Shown piece after piece: positions 18,946 to 27,665 of a DNA stretch of 64,000 nucleotides. The notes below the pieces were generated by a model, which searched no databases, was not told the origin of the DNA, and saw nothing but the letters and a program-made list of their open reading frames with translations. The first letter of the stretch is position 1, and each line of letters begins with the position of its first letter. This stretch comes from Alphaproteobacteria bacterium (lineage in GTDB: Bacteria; Pseudomonadota; Alphaproteobacteria; Caulobacterales; Aquidulcibacteraceae): NCBI GenBank assembly GCA_016124655.1, contig WGNI01000004.1, positions 124,001 to 188,000 of the forward strand, given 5' to 3'. The translations under genes were made by a program, and so were the position numbers.

Positions 18946-21018
18946 ATGGCCAAGCAGAAACCGACGGGGGCGGACCGCTTCCTGTGTCCCTTCACGCACG
19001 GATTCGTGCGGATCGCCGCCGCTGCGCCGGTGGTGCGGCTGGCCGACCCCGCTGCGAACGCGGTCGCGATCCTGGCCCTGGCGGAAGGCGCGCAGGCGCA
19101 GCACGCGGCGGTGCTGCTGACCCCTGAGCTCGGGCTGACGGGGTATGCGGTCGACGACCTCTTTGGGCAGGACGCGCTGCTGGACGCCGTGGAAGCGGCG
19201 ATTGAAATGCTGCGCGCTGCATCGGCGCAGCTGAGCCCGATCCTGATCGTGGGCGCGCCGCTGCGGCTGCGGAGCGCGCTTTACAATTGCGCGGTGGTCA
19301 TCGGCGGCGGACGCGTGCTCGGCGTCGTGCCAAAATCCTATCTGCCGAATTATCGCGAGTACTACGAGAAGCGCCATTTCGCGACGGCGTTCGACGCGGG
19401 CGCGGATGCCATCCGTCTTGGCGGCGAGACGGCGCCGTTCGGCGCCAATCTCATCTTCTCCGCCGACGACGTGCGCGAATTCTGCTTCCATATCGAAATC
19501 TGCGAGGATTTGTGGGCGCCGTCGCCGCCGTCGACGACCGGCGCCTTGGCCGGCGCGACGGTGCTGCTCAATCTCAGCGCCTCCAACATTACGATTGGAA
19601 AAGCCGACGAACGCGCAGCGCTTGTGGATGCGCAATCACGGCGCTGCGCGGCGGCGTACATCTACGCCGCGGCGGGGCGCGGTGAATCCACCACCGACCT
19701 TGCATGGGACGGACAGGTGATCGCCTATGAGATGGGCGAGAAGCTCGGCGAGAGCGCGCGGTTTGCGCGCACACCCGATTTGTTGGTCGTGGATGTCGAT
19801 GTCGACCGCATTGCCCAGGAGCGGCGGCGCTTCGCCACGTTCCATGATGGACAGGGCCGCGCGCGCGCGACGTGCGAAACGTTCCGCACGGTCCCCTTCT
19901 CGGTGAACGCGCCGACTGTGCGCACGCCGCTGATGCGGCCGGTTCCGCGCTATCCGTTCGTGCCCGACGATGCTGCGCGGCTCGATCGCGATTGTTTCGA
20001 GGCTTACAACATTCAAGTTGCAGGGCTCGCGCAGCGCCTGGAAGCCACTGGGCTAAAGCGCGCGGTGATTGGCGTGTCCGGCGGCCTCGATTCCACGCAC
20101 GCCTCCATCGTGATCGCGCGCGCGTTCGACCTGATCGGCTTGCCGCGCTCCAACGTGATCGGCGTGACGATGCCGGGTTTCGCCACGAGCGATGAAACGC
20201 GAACCAATGCGTGGGCGCTGATGCGCGCGCTGGGCTTCGATGCGCGCGAGACTTCCATCGAACCGCTGGCGCAGCTGATGTTTCAGGAACTCGGCCACCC
20301 TGCGGGACACGGCGCGCCGGAATACGACATCACGTATGAAAATGTGCAGGCGGGCCTGCGGACGGATTATCTGTTCCGCCTGGCCAACCAGGAAGGCGGT
20401 CTCGTCGTCGGCACGGGCGATCTCTCGGAGCTTGCGCTGGGCTGGTGCACGTATGGCGTCGGCGATCACATGTCGCACTACAACGTCAATGCCGGCGCGC
20501 CGAAGACGCTTATTCAACATTTGATCCGTTGGGTGATTTCCGCGGATCTGTTCGACGGCGCGACAAGCGATACGCTGGCGCGCGTGCTCGACACTGTGAT
20601 CTCGCCGGAGCTTGTGCCCACGACAGGCGATGCGCCGCAAAGCACCGAAGACATGATCGGCCCCTACGCGCTGCAGGATTTCAATCTCTTTCATCTCGTG
20701 CGTTGCGGCATGCCGCCGAGCAAGGTCGCGTATCTGGCTCTGCAAGCCTGGGGCGATGCGGAGAAGGGACTTTGGCCGCTGAATTTGGAGCCCGATGACA
20801 AGCGCGCGTTTTCGTACGAGGAGATCCGGCGCTGGCTTGGCGTGTTTCTGACCCGCTTCTTCCAGACGAGCCAATTCAAACGATCGGCCGTGCCCAACGG
20901 GCCGAAGATCACGTCGGGCGGGGCGCTTTCGCCGCGCGGCGATTGGCGGGCGCCATCGGACGCCAGCGCAGCGGTCTGGCTTGCAGAGCTTGACGCGAAC
21001 GCGCCGCGCTCCCTTTAG
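18946..21018 (+). CDS. nadE: glutamine-dependent NAD+ synthetase
   Basis: The 690-aa long form has an N-terminal nitrilase-like glutaminase domain and a C-terminal synthetase domain. The glutaminase has Glu in PELGLTGY, Lys in VPKSYLPNY and Cys in IEICEDLW. The synthetase has the pyrophosphate loop SGGLDST near residue 378. It converts deamido-NAD to NAD using glutamine as the ammonia source. The ATG at 18946 is placed after a G-rich stretch; a GTG at 18940 would add two residues. cysQ begins within or just after its 3' end. Confidence 0.96.
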   Translation: MAKQKPTGADRFLCPFTHGFVRIAAAAPVVRLADPAANAVAILALAEGAQAQHAAVLLTPELGLTGYAVDDLFGQDALLDAVEAAIEMLRAASAQLSPILIVGAPLRLRSALYNCAVVIGGGRVLGVVPKSYLPNYREYYEKRHFATAFDAGADAIRLGGETAPFGANLIFSADDVREFCFHIEICEDLWAPSPPSTTGALAGATVLLNLSASNITIGKADERAALVDAQSRRCAAAYIYAAAGRGESTTDLAWDGQVIAYEMGEKLGESARFARTPDLLVVDVDVDRIAQERRRFATFHDGQGRARATCETFRTVPFSVNAPTVRTPLMRPVPRYPFVPDDAARLDRDCFEAYNIQVAGLAQRLEATGLKRAVIGVSGGLDSTHASIVIARAFDLIGLPRSNVIGVTMPGFATSDETRTNAWALMRALGFDARETSIEPLAQLMFQELGHPAGHGAPEYDITYENVQAGLRTDYLFRLANQEGGLVVGTGDLSELALGWCTYGVGDHMSHYNVNAGAPKTLIQHLIRWVISADLFDGATSDTLARVLDTVISPELVPTTGDAPQSTEDMIGPYALQDFNLFHLVRCGMPPSKVAYLALQAWGDAEKGLWPLNLEPDDKRAFSYEEIRRWLGVFLTRFFQTSQFKRSAVPNGPKITSGGALSPRGDWRAPSDASAAVWLAELDANAPRSL

Positions 21019-21025
21019 TGCCGGC

Positions 21026-21862
21026 GTGTCTGCGCTCCCCTTCCCTCGCCCCAAACTTGAAGACTTGATCGCGCTTGCCGTGGAGGCCGGCCGCGAAATC
21101 ATGATCGTGCGCGAAATGGGCTTTTCGGCGCAGGAAAAACTCGACGGTTCACCGGTAACGATCGCGGACGCGCGCGCGGAGCGCGTCATTCTTGCGGGAT
21201 TGGCGAAGCTTTCGCCGGGCGCGCCGGTTGTGGCGGAAGAATCCGTCGCTGAAGGTCGCATTCCAGAATGCGGGCAAGCGTTTTATTGCGTCGATCCGCT
21301 CGACGGCACGCGCGATTTCGTCGAAGGCGGCACAGGCGAATTCACCGTCAATATCGCGCTTGTGGAACACGGAACGCCGACGACCGGCGTGATCTACGCG
21401 CCCGCCACGCACGCGCTGTGGGCCGGCGAGCCGGGACGCGCGCTGCGCGGCGATTTCGATGCGGCGTCGGGCGCGGAGATTTCTCCTCTGCATCCGATTC
21501 AGGTGCGCGCGGGCCAGGCGCCGTTCTCGATCATCGCCAGCCGGCGCTCGAAGAGCGACAAGCTTTCAGCGTTCTGCAAGCGGATCGAACATCATCCCGC
21601 GGCGTCGAGCTCCTCGGTGAAGTTCTGTCTGATTGCGGAAGGCGCCGTGGATCTTTATCCGCGGTTTGGGCAAGTGTCGGAATGGGACGCCGCTGCGGGC
21701 CACGCCATTCTTGTTGCGGCAGGCGGCGGCGTAATGCGGTCTTCGGATGCACAGCCGCTCACTTACGGCCATCCAGAGCATCGGTTTCTCGTTTCGGGAT
21801 TTGTCGCTTATGGCGGCGCCAACAGCGAAGCGGCGGCGCGATCGGCGCTCAAGGCGATTTAG
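21026..21862 (+). CDS. cysQ: 3'(2'),5'-bisphosphate nucleotidase CysQ / inositol monophosphatase family
   Basis: About 278 aa with the inositol-phosphatase-superfamily metal sites: AEESV (Glu), VDPLDGTRDF (Asp-Pro-Leu-Asp-Gly-Thr) and EWDAAAGHAIL near the C-terminus. CysQ hydrolyses phosphoadenosine phosphate from sulfate assimilation. There is no good ATG: the choices are GTG at 21026, taken here, or TTG at 20981 inside nadE. Neither has a clear ribosome binding site. Tight packing with nadE suggests translation coupling. The stop overlaps the convergent argE by 4 bases. Confidence 0.9.
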   Translation: MSALPFPRPKLEDLIALAVEAGREIMIVREMGFSAQEKLDGSPVTIADARAERVILAGLAKLSPGAPVVAEESVAEGRIPECGQAFYCVDPLDGTRDFVEGGTGEFTVNIALVEHGTPTTGVIYAPATHALWAGEPGRALRGDFDAASGAEISPLHPIQVRAGQAPFSIIASRRSKSDKLSAFCKRIEHHPAASSSSVKFCLIAEGAVDLYPRFGQVSEWDAAAGHAILVAAGGGVMRSSDAQPLTYGHPEHRFLVSGFVAYGGANSEAAARSALKAI

Positions 21863-23025
21863 TTCGCCATCCTCGTAATCAATTTTTCCATGAACAGCGC
21901 GCCCTTCGTCAGCTGATCGAGCGCGATCCATTCATCCGGCTGGTGCGCTTGTTCAATCGAACCGGGTCCGCAAAGGACAGCCGGCAAGCCTGCGCGCTGA
22001 AACAGGCCGGCTTCCGCGGCGTAGGACACTGCGCGCACGCCATTATCGCCAGTCAAAGCGCGGGCGAGACTTTCGGCTTCGCTGTCGAGCGCAGGCGCCA
22101 AGGGCGGCGTTGCGGCGCGGCGCGTGACTTCAATGCCGGCTTCCGGGGCGCGCGCCTTCATCGCTGCGTCCGCGCGTTGAGCGGCTTGCAGAAACGTTTC
22201 AGCGATGCGTTCGGTCTCTTTGGGATCGGGGCTGCGCAAATCCCAAATGAAATCGCAACGGCCGGCCAAGATATTGGCGGCGGTTCCGCCTTCGATCTTG
22301 CCGATGGTCATCGTGGCGCCGGGCGGCACAAAGATGGAGCCGCTCGGCGCATTGCGGGCGGCGTCCTGCGCCATGGTATCGACCAAGGCCATCAGCGGCA
22401 GCGCCTCCATGATCGCGGAGACGCCGCGATGCGTGAGACTCGAATGCGCTTCCTTGCCTTTCACGCAAACCGTAAATGTGGAAATGCCCTTGTGGCCGGA
22501 GATGACCGTCATTTCCGTCGGTTCGCCGACGATCACCGCGCGCGGGCGATGGCGCAGCGCCGTCAACGCATCAATCATGGCGGGCGCGCCAAGGCAGCCG
22601 ACTTCTTCATCATACGAGAACGCCAGAATGATCGGCGCGTTGAGCTTGGCGGCGAGCGCTGCATCGACATAGGCAAGCGCCAGCGCGAGAAAGGATTTCA
22701 TGTCGGCGACGCCGCGGCCGAACAATTTTCTGTCTCGTTCCACGACAATGAACGGATCGCTGGTCCAGGCCTGACCATCGACGGGCACCACATCGGTATG
22801 GCCGGACAACACCACGCCGCCGGGCGCATCCGGGCCGACGATGGCGTAGAGATTGGACTTTCGTTTATCCTCGCTCTCGACACGCACGGAGCGGACGCCG
22901 CGCTGCATCAGAAACGCTTCGACCCAATCGATCAGATCCAGGTTGGAATTGCGCGAGGTGGTGTCGAATGCGACCAAGCGCTCCAGGATAGCGCGGGCGG
23001 GCGCGATGTCGGGCGGCGCGCTCAA
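21859..23025 (-). CDS. argE: acetylornithine deacetylase
   Basis: The 388-aa M20 enzyme has the ArgE-type start RLVAFDTTSRNSNLDLIDWV, His in SGHTDVVPV, Asp in GRGVADMKS, and the EEVGCLGA catalytic Glu segment. It removes the acetyl group from N-acetylornithine in arginine synthesis. The start appears to be TTG at 23025: no ATG occurs before residue 40, and the conserved N-terminus demands this region. It begins 4 bases after the FKBP gene stop, so GST, FKBP and argE read as one transcript. The argD and argF genes are 26 kb away in the window. Confidence 0.94.
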   Translation of the reverse strand: MSAPPDIAPARAILERLVAFDTTSRNSNLDLIDWVEAFLMQRGVRSVRVESEDKRKSNLYAIVGPDAPGGVVLSGHTDVVPVDGQAWTSDPFIVVERDRKLFGRGVADMKSFLALALAYVDAALAAKLNAPIILAFSYDEEVGCLGAPAMIDALTALRHRPRAVIVGEPTEMTVISGHKGISTFTVCVKGKEAHSSLTHRGVSAIMEALPLMALVDTMAQDAARNAPSGSIFVPPGATMTIGKIEGGTAANILAGRCDFIWDLRSPDPKETERIAETFLQAAQRADAAMKARAPEAGIEVTRRAATPPLAPALDSEAESLARALTGDNGVRAVSYAAEAGLFQRAGLPAVLCGPGSIEQAHQPDEWIALDQLTKGALFMEKLITRMAN

Positions 23026-23029
23026 CGCC

Positions 23030-23581
23030 TCAACCAGGCGCGCGCGGCGGCGGCGGCACGATCACGCCGTCGGCGCCGGCAAAGGCGACCAATTGGATGC
23101 GGAAGCGCAGCGCCGAGTTCGCGGGAATGTCTTCGCCCTGCGCGCGCGCGCCATAGCCGATTTCCGGCGGGATGTAAGCGATCAATTCATCGCCGGGACG
23201 CATCAGGCGAATGGCTTCGGAAAAGCCGGGTATGACTTGATTGAGCGGGAATTCCGCAGGCTGGCCGCGTTCGAAGGATGAATCGAACACGGTTCCATCC
23301 GCCAGGCGGCCTTCATAGTGCACCAGAACCGTTGCGCCGTCTGGCGTCAGCGGCAGGTCTTGCCGCGGACTGCGCGTGACGAATTCATAGGCGAGGCCGG
23401 ACGGGGTCGATTCAACGCCGGTGCGTGCGCGCTGTTCTGCAATGTATCGCGCGGACGCTTCGGCGCGTTCGCCGGCTTCCGCGGTCGCGGCGCGCTCCTT
23501 CTGCTCCAGTTCGCGCATCACGGCGCCGTGCTGGTCGCACGCTGAAAGCGCCAGGAGCGCTGCGATGGCAATGATCTTCAT
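23030..23581 (-). CDS. FKBP-type peptidyl-prolyl isomerase lipoprotein
   Basis: The 183-aa lipoprotein starts at the ATG at 23581 (MKIIAIAALL) with lipobox LSAC. A helical coiled segment (about 20-60) is followed by one FKBP domain (VLVHYEGRLADGTVFDSS ... QVIPGFSEAI ... YIPPEIGYG). The Tyr, Phe, Val and Ile residues lining the proline pocket are present. It probably folds periplasmic or outer-membrane proteins while lipid-anchored. Its ATG overlaps the GST stop by 4 bases. Confidence 0.92.
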   Translation of the reverse strand: MKIIAIAALLALSACDQHGAVMRELEQKERAATAEAGERAEASARYIAEQRARTGVESTPSGLAYEFVTRSPRQDLPLTPDGATVLVHYEGRLADGTVFDSSFERGQPAEFPLNQVIPGFSEAIRLMRPGDELIAYIPPEIGYGARAQGEDIPANSALRFRIQLVAFAGADGVIVPPPPRAPG

Positions 23582-24243
23582 GTGTACAATTGATCCGCTT
23601 CTGGAATGGCCCATGGTTCTTGTTCGGCGCCGGCTTCCCATTCGCGGAACGCGGCGTCGGCGAAGATTGCATCGCAATAGGCCTGCGCGTCGGCCGGCAA
23701 TATTACGCCATAGGTGCGAAAGCGCGTTGCGACCGGCGCGAAGAAGGCGTCAGCGATCGATCGCGCGCCGAACAAGAATAGGCCGCCTTTTGCGGCGGCT
23801 CGCGCCGCTGTCCAAATCTCCACGACGCGGTTGACGTCTTGGATCACGTTCGGCTCCCAATCGGCGACGACCACGCGGCGGCGGATGTTCATCGACATGG
23901 CCGTGCGCAACGCGGCGAAGCTGGAGTGCATTTCGCACGCCGCGGACCGCGCGCGCGCGCGCACCAAGCGATCGGCCGGCCACAGCGACGGCGCCTGTTC
24001 AGCGGCCCATTCGCAAATCGCGAGGCTGTCGGTGATCGTCGCGCCCTCAAGCGCAAGCGCCGGCACGCGTCCCGAGGGGCTGACGGACAGAATTTCCAGT
24101 ATCTTCGACTTGCCGTATCCGGGACCGCCGAGCGCGATCACCTTCTCCTCAAAGGCGATGCCGGCCCATTTCAGGGCGAGCCATGGCCGCATCGACCAAG
24201 AGGAATAATTCTTGTTCCCAATGTAGAGCGTGGGCGCATTCAT
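23578..24243 (-). CDS. glutathione S-transferase family protein
   Basis: The 221-aa protein has a thioredoxin-like N-terminal domain (LYIGNKNYSSWSMRPWLAL, SGRVPALALEG, then ITDSLAICEWAAE) and an all-helical C-terminal domain. The SGRVPAL cis-proline and the TDSLAI glutathione-binding segment are standard. NYSSWSMRP suggests a Ser-type active site. The substrate is unknown. It is the first gene of the GST-FKBP-argE run. Confidence 0.92.
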   Translation of the reverse strand: MNAPTLYIGNKNYSSWSMRPWLALKWAGIAFEEKVIALGGPGYGKSKILEILSVSPSGRVPALALEGATITDSLAICEWAAEQAPSLWPADRLVRARARSAACEMHSSFAALRTAMSMNIRRRVVVADWEPNVIQDVNRVVEIWTAARAAAKGGLFLFGARSIADAFFAPVATRFRTYGVILPADAQAYCDAIFADAAFREWEAGAEQEPWAIPEADQLYT

Positions 24244-24290
24244 CGCGCGCCGTCTTCGGCGCTGCGCGCGCTTGGGTCAAGCCGTCGGCG

Positions 24291-24326
24291 CAAACAAAGA
24301 CGCCCGGCCGCATGCGACCGGGCGTC
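24291..24326 (-). terminator. rho-independent terminator after the CsgG-domain gene
   Basis: On the minus strand a 9-bp stem GACGCCCGG/CCGGGCGTC encloses a 10-base loop and is followed by TTTGTTTG. It sits 22 bases after the stop of the CsgG-domain gene, separating it from the GST-FKBP-argE run downstream. Confidence 0.75.
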
Positions 24327-24347
24327 CATGACAATGCCCAAACCTGA

Positions 24348-25277
24348 TCAGTTGCGCGGTTCGAGGAAGTCGTTGCGGATCCAGCCGCGATTGTCGTTCT
24401 CGTCGATCACTTCCCACCACAAGTCTTCGCGCGTGCCCGTGGGATAGACGGTTGCGCCGACGGGCATGCTGCGCACGACGCGAGAATCCGTCGTGGGATA
24501 GGCGCGCATGTTGACTTGCTGACGCGTGACGAACGAGCGCTGCGGCGCGGACGCCGCCGCGTTCGGATCGAGGCCGCCGAGTTGGGTGACCATATCGGCA
24601 TAGGCCTGGATAAACGCCGCGGAGACGACGCGGCCTATATCGGTGTCTTCCCAGCCGCCGCCGACAGCGCCGCCCCAGCCGTAGCCGCCGCCTGCGCCCC
24701 AGGCGATGTTGCGGTTCTGCGCGTTGCCTTCGGTGACAGCAACAGTTTCCGTGGTGCGCACATTGGTGAGGGACAACACCGCGGTGGCTTCCTGGCGCTG
24801 CACGCGCATGCCGCTGGCGAGCGCGCCCACGCGGCCGCCGATCAGGCCGCCGACGATGCCGCCGACTGCGCCGCCGCCGGCATTGTTGTCTTGCGCTGCA
24901 ACTTCCGCGATCAGCACATAATCAGCCGCGCGCATCTGGCCTCGGCCCATGTTCTGGCCACGCTGAAGATCGCCGCCCGACGCGAGATTGCGCTCGCCCT
25001 GCGCGACATCCATGCCGACGCCGCGCTCCACGATCGTGAAGCAGCGCGAGCGCTGCACGACGACGCGCAGCAAAGTCTGTGGCGATGAAAGATTGTAGGC
25101 GCGCCATCCCGAGCGGTCGCCGTCGACCAGGGTGATCGAGCCCAGGCTGCGCGCGCATTGCGGAATCTCCGGCGGCGCATCGCGATCGATGTCGCGGCCC
25201 CGGTCGCGTTGCGCGAAAGCCGGCGTCGCGATCAGCAACGCCATTGCGGCCGCCGCCGCGCCCCACTTCATGTTCAT
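24348..25277 (-). CDS. CsgG-domain protein with C-terminal SH3 domain
   Basis: 309 aa from the ATG at 25277, with GGGAGG 5 bases upstream. A signal peptide (to ...TPAFAQ, residue 23) has no lipobox, unlike CsgG itself. The middle (about 45-250) has CsgG-type elements: SRCFTIVERG, ADYVLIAEVA, then a Gly-rich AVGGIVGGLIGGRVGAL stretch and AVLSLTNVRTTETVAVTEG. A second Gly-rich patch (about 195-210) is followed by a bacterial SH3 domain (about 250-305; VNMRAYPTTDSRVV ... LWWEVIDENDNRGWI). CsgG/HfaB proteins export curli or anchor holdfast, but no curli or hfa partner genes are nearby. The SH3 domain suggests peptidoglycan contact. Confidence 0.8.
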   Translation of the reverse strand: MNMKWGAAAAAMALLIATPAFAQRDRGRDIDRDAPPEIPQCARSLGSITLVDGDRSGWRAYNLSSPQTLLRVVVQRSRCFTIVERGVGMDVAQGERNLASGGDLQRGQNMGRGQMRAADYVLIAEVAAQDNNAGGGAVGGIVGGLIGGRVGALASGMRVQRQEATAVLSLTNVRTTETVAVTEGNAQNRNIAWGAGGGYGWGGAVGGGWEDTDIGRVVSAAFIQAYADMVTQLGGLDPNAAASAPQRSFVTRQQVNMRAYPTTDSRVVRSMPVGATVYPTGTREDLWWEVIDENDNRGWIRNDFLEPRN

Positions 25278-25346
25278 TTGAGCCTCCCTGCCGAGATTGC
25301 GGCAGCTAGCACAGCCTGAACGAAGTGTCATCCGCCGTGACGGCGG

Positions 25347-26591
25347 TCACAGGCGGCGCGGCGGATACCCGCAGGCGGCCAGGGCGTCGATGATCTCCTG
25401 GGTGTGCTGGGCGTCGCGCGTTTCGATCAGGATATCGAACTCGGCGCCCTTGGCGGGCACGTCGAGCGCGAGCCGGTTGTGCGCGACTTCGATGATGTTG
25501 GCGCCAAGATCGCCGATCACATGGGAGACCTTGGCGAGCAGGCCCGGGCGGTCATCGCCGATCAGCCGCAGGCTGGAGATGCGGCCTTCGCGCACCAGCC
25601 CGCGCGTCAGCACGGATGCGAGCAGGCGGGAGTCAATGTTGCCGCCGCAAAGAATTAATCCAACGCGCTTGCCGGCGAACTGGTCGCGGTGCGCCAAGAG
25701 CGCCGCAAGGCCCGCGGCGCCGGCGCCCTCGGCGACGGTCTTTTCAACGTTGCACAACAAAGCAATCGCCTGCTCCAGATACGGCTCATCGACGAGCAGC
25801 ACCTGATCGACCAGGGCGCGGCAGATTTCGATGTTGAGCCGGCCGACCTGCTTGACCGCGATGCCTTCCGCGATGGACTGGCCGCCGCATTGGGGCGTCT
25901 CGCCGCGCAATTCAGCGTAGAGCGCTGGATACATCCGCGCCTCAACGCCGATGATCTCGATGTCGGGTCGCATATGCTTGGCCGCAATCGCGTTGCCGCT
26001 GATCAAGCCGCCGCCGCCGACCGGGATCACAAGCGCGTCGAGATCGGGCTGCTTGGCGAGCATTTCGAGCGCAATGGTGCCCTGCCCCGCGATCACGAAG
26101 GGATCGTCGTACGGATGCACGAAGGTGAGGCCTTCGCGCTCCTTCAGCTGGTAGGCGTGCGTGGTCGCTTCGGCGATGCCTTCGCCGTGCAGCAGCACGC
26201 GCGCGCCATGTTTGCGGGTGTGCTCCACCTTGGTGAAGGGCGTGCCGATCGGCATCACGATGGTGGCGGGGATGCCGAGCTTGGCGGCGTTGTAGGCCAC
26301 GCCCTGGGCGTGATTGCCGGCCGAAACCGCGATGACGCCAGCGCGGCGCTCGGCCTCGGTGAGCTGAGAAATCTTGTTGAGTGCGCCGCGCTCCTTGAAC
26401 GAGGCGGTGAACTGCAGGTTCTCGAACTTGATCCAGACTTCAGCGCCGGTGATGTCCGACAGCGTTCTGGACATGCGCATCGGCGTGCGCTCGACCTGGC
26501 CCTCAATGCGCGCCGCGGCGGCCTGCACATCGGCGAAAGTGACCGGCAGAGCCGGCGCGCGCACGTCAAGATTGGGGGCGGAATCTGGCAT
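25347..26591 (-). CDS. ilvA: threonine ammonia-lyase
   Basis: 414 aa, fold-type II PLP enzyme: Lys66 in TASFKERGALNK binds PLP, NHAQGVAYNA follows, and the glycine loop VGGGGLISG holds the phosphate. A C-terminal ACT domain (about 335-410; LRLIGDDRPGLLAKVSHVI) suggests amino-acid feedback. It deaminates threonine to 2-oxobutanoate, the first step to isoleucine. The ATG at 26591 fits the family N-terminus; the longer open frame upstream runs into the CelD-like gene. That gene ends 58 bases upstream on the same strand. Confidence 0.94.
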   Translation of the reverse strand: MPDSAPNLDVRAPALPVTFADVQAAAARIEGQVERTPMRMSRTLSDITGAEVWIKFENLQFTASFKERGALNKISQLTEAERRAGVIAVSAGNHAQGVAYNAAKLGIPATIVMPIGTPFTKVEHTRKHGARVLLHGEGIAEATTHAYQLKEREGLTFVHPYDDPFVIAGQGTIALEMLAKQPDLDALVIPVGGGGLISGNAIAAKHMRPDIEIIGVEARMYPALYAELRGETPQCGGQSIAEGIAVKQVGRLNIEICRALVDQVLLVDEPYLEQAIALLCNVEKTVAEGAGAAGLAALLAHRDQFAGKRVGLILCGGNIDSRLLASVLTRGLVREGRISSLRLIGDDRPGLLAKVSHVIGDLGANIIEVAHNRLALDVPAKGAEFDILIETRDAQHTQEIIDALAACGYPPRRL

Positions 26592-26649
26592 CGGCGGACC
26601 ATAGCCAGCGCCGGTGAAGGTTACAACGAAGCCCGGCCAACCCAAAATC

Positions 26650-27549
26650 TCAGGCGGCGCGGGCGACGCTGGGTTCGACGCGGTCGGAGATCGCGCCCCA
26701 GACCAAGGGCCGGCGGCCCGTCGCAAACGGCCGGCATGCGCGCGGCAGCCGAGGCCCGAAGTCCACTTCGGTCACGCGGTCCGCACCCGCTTGGGCGACG
26801 ATGGCGCGCGCCAGGGCGGCGAGGTGCAGCGCTTCGGCTGCGCCGCGCTGAAGCCAGACATGCATGACGCCGGCGCTTTGGATGCTGGCGGCCCGGGCCA
26901 GAACTTGGGCGCCAGCGCGGAGGGTCAGGATCGTTGGGGCGAGCGTGCGGGCCGAGGGGTGCTGCAAGTACGCCCACAAGCCCCCGCCTCTACGGGCCGC
27001 CTCCATGGGCTCGGCGCGCCAGGCTTGAAGCTTGACACGGCCATGGATTTTTTCCGCGGACTGCAGCGCCTGGGCTGCCGTTTCGACCGCTTGGGGGCAG
27101 GCCGCGAGGAGACGGGCTTCGTAGGCGGTCGCGCCATCGGCGCAGTCCGCGACCCAGGAGCCAAAGGCGCCGCGGGCGAAGGGACGAAATGCGTTCTGAC
27201 CCGCGGATGCGCTCAGGAAACGGACGGGCTGGCTGCCCAGCGCCGCCGCGACATGCTTCAGGCGCACGTCGGCGCCGGGCGCTGCGATCAAGGCCTGGCG
27301 CGCGCCGGTGCGGAAGCCCGGCAGACGAAGCCGGCCGGTCTCGAAACCCACCACCGGGAGGTATCCGCAAACATCTGCGCCGTCGTGAACCGCCAGCATG
27401 CGGGCGTCGGCGCGGCCAGACAGCGTCGCCTGCATCCAGGCGGGCGACAGATGGGGATGGCTCAGCGCCGCATCGGCGCGCCGCCAGGCCTCCCATCGGG
27501 TCCAGTCCGCCGCGGTCATCGCCGCTGGGCGGCCCGCCTCCACACGCAT
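26650..27549 (-). CDS. CelD/BcsL-like GNAT-fold acyltransferase
   Basis: The 299-aa protein begins WEAWRRADAALSHPHLSPAW, the pattern of the CelD/BcsL and FemAB-like acetyltransferases that open with a WD/aromatic segment and an xHPFxSxxW motif. A strand ARMLAVHDGADVCGYLPV follows, and VFxPLxRRG-type regions are represented by RPFARGAFGSWVADCADG. The C-terminal GNAT half is less clear. These enzymes are usually tied to exopolysaccharide or cell-wall modification. No polysaccharide genes flank it here. AAGGAC lies about 9 bases before the ATG. Confidence 0.6.
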   Translation of the reverse strand: MRVEAGRPAAMTAADWTRWEAWRRADAALSHPHLSPAWMQATLSGRADARMLAVHDGADVCGYLPVVGFETGRLRLPGFRTGARQALIAAPGADVRLKHVAAALGSQPVRFLSASAGQNAFRPFARGAFGSWVADCADGATAYEARLLAACPQAVETAAQALQSAEKIHGRVKLQAWRAEPMEAARRGGGLWAYLQHPSARTLAPTILTLRAGAQVLARAASIQSAGVMHVWLQRGAAEALHLAALARAIVAQAGADRVTEVDFGPRLPRACRPFATGRRPLVWGAISDRVEPSVARAA

Positions 27550-27665
27550 CTCGAAACGTCCTTGCGATCGGTTCTCCAGGCGGGCGAAGCAAAGTCCGGA
27601 CCAAAACCTTGCTGGCGCAGCGCAGGCATTGCCAAAGCCGCAGCGCAGCGGGTTAGGTGCGGCTC

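Noticed and set aside
21268-23235. 655-codon open frame across cysQ and argE
   Set aside because: It is antisense to argE and out of frame with cysQ, both clearly recognisable. Its composition is non-protein-like.
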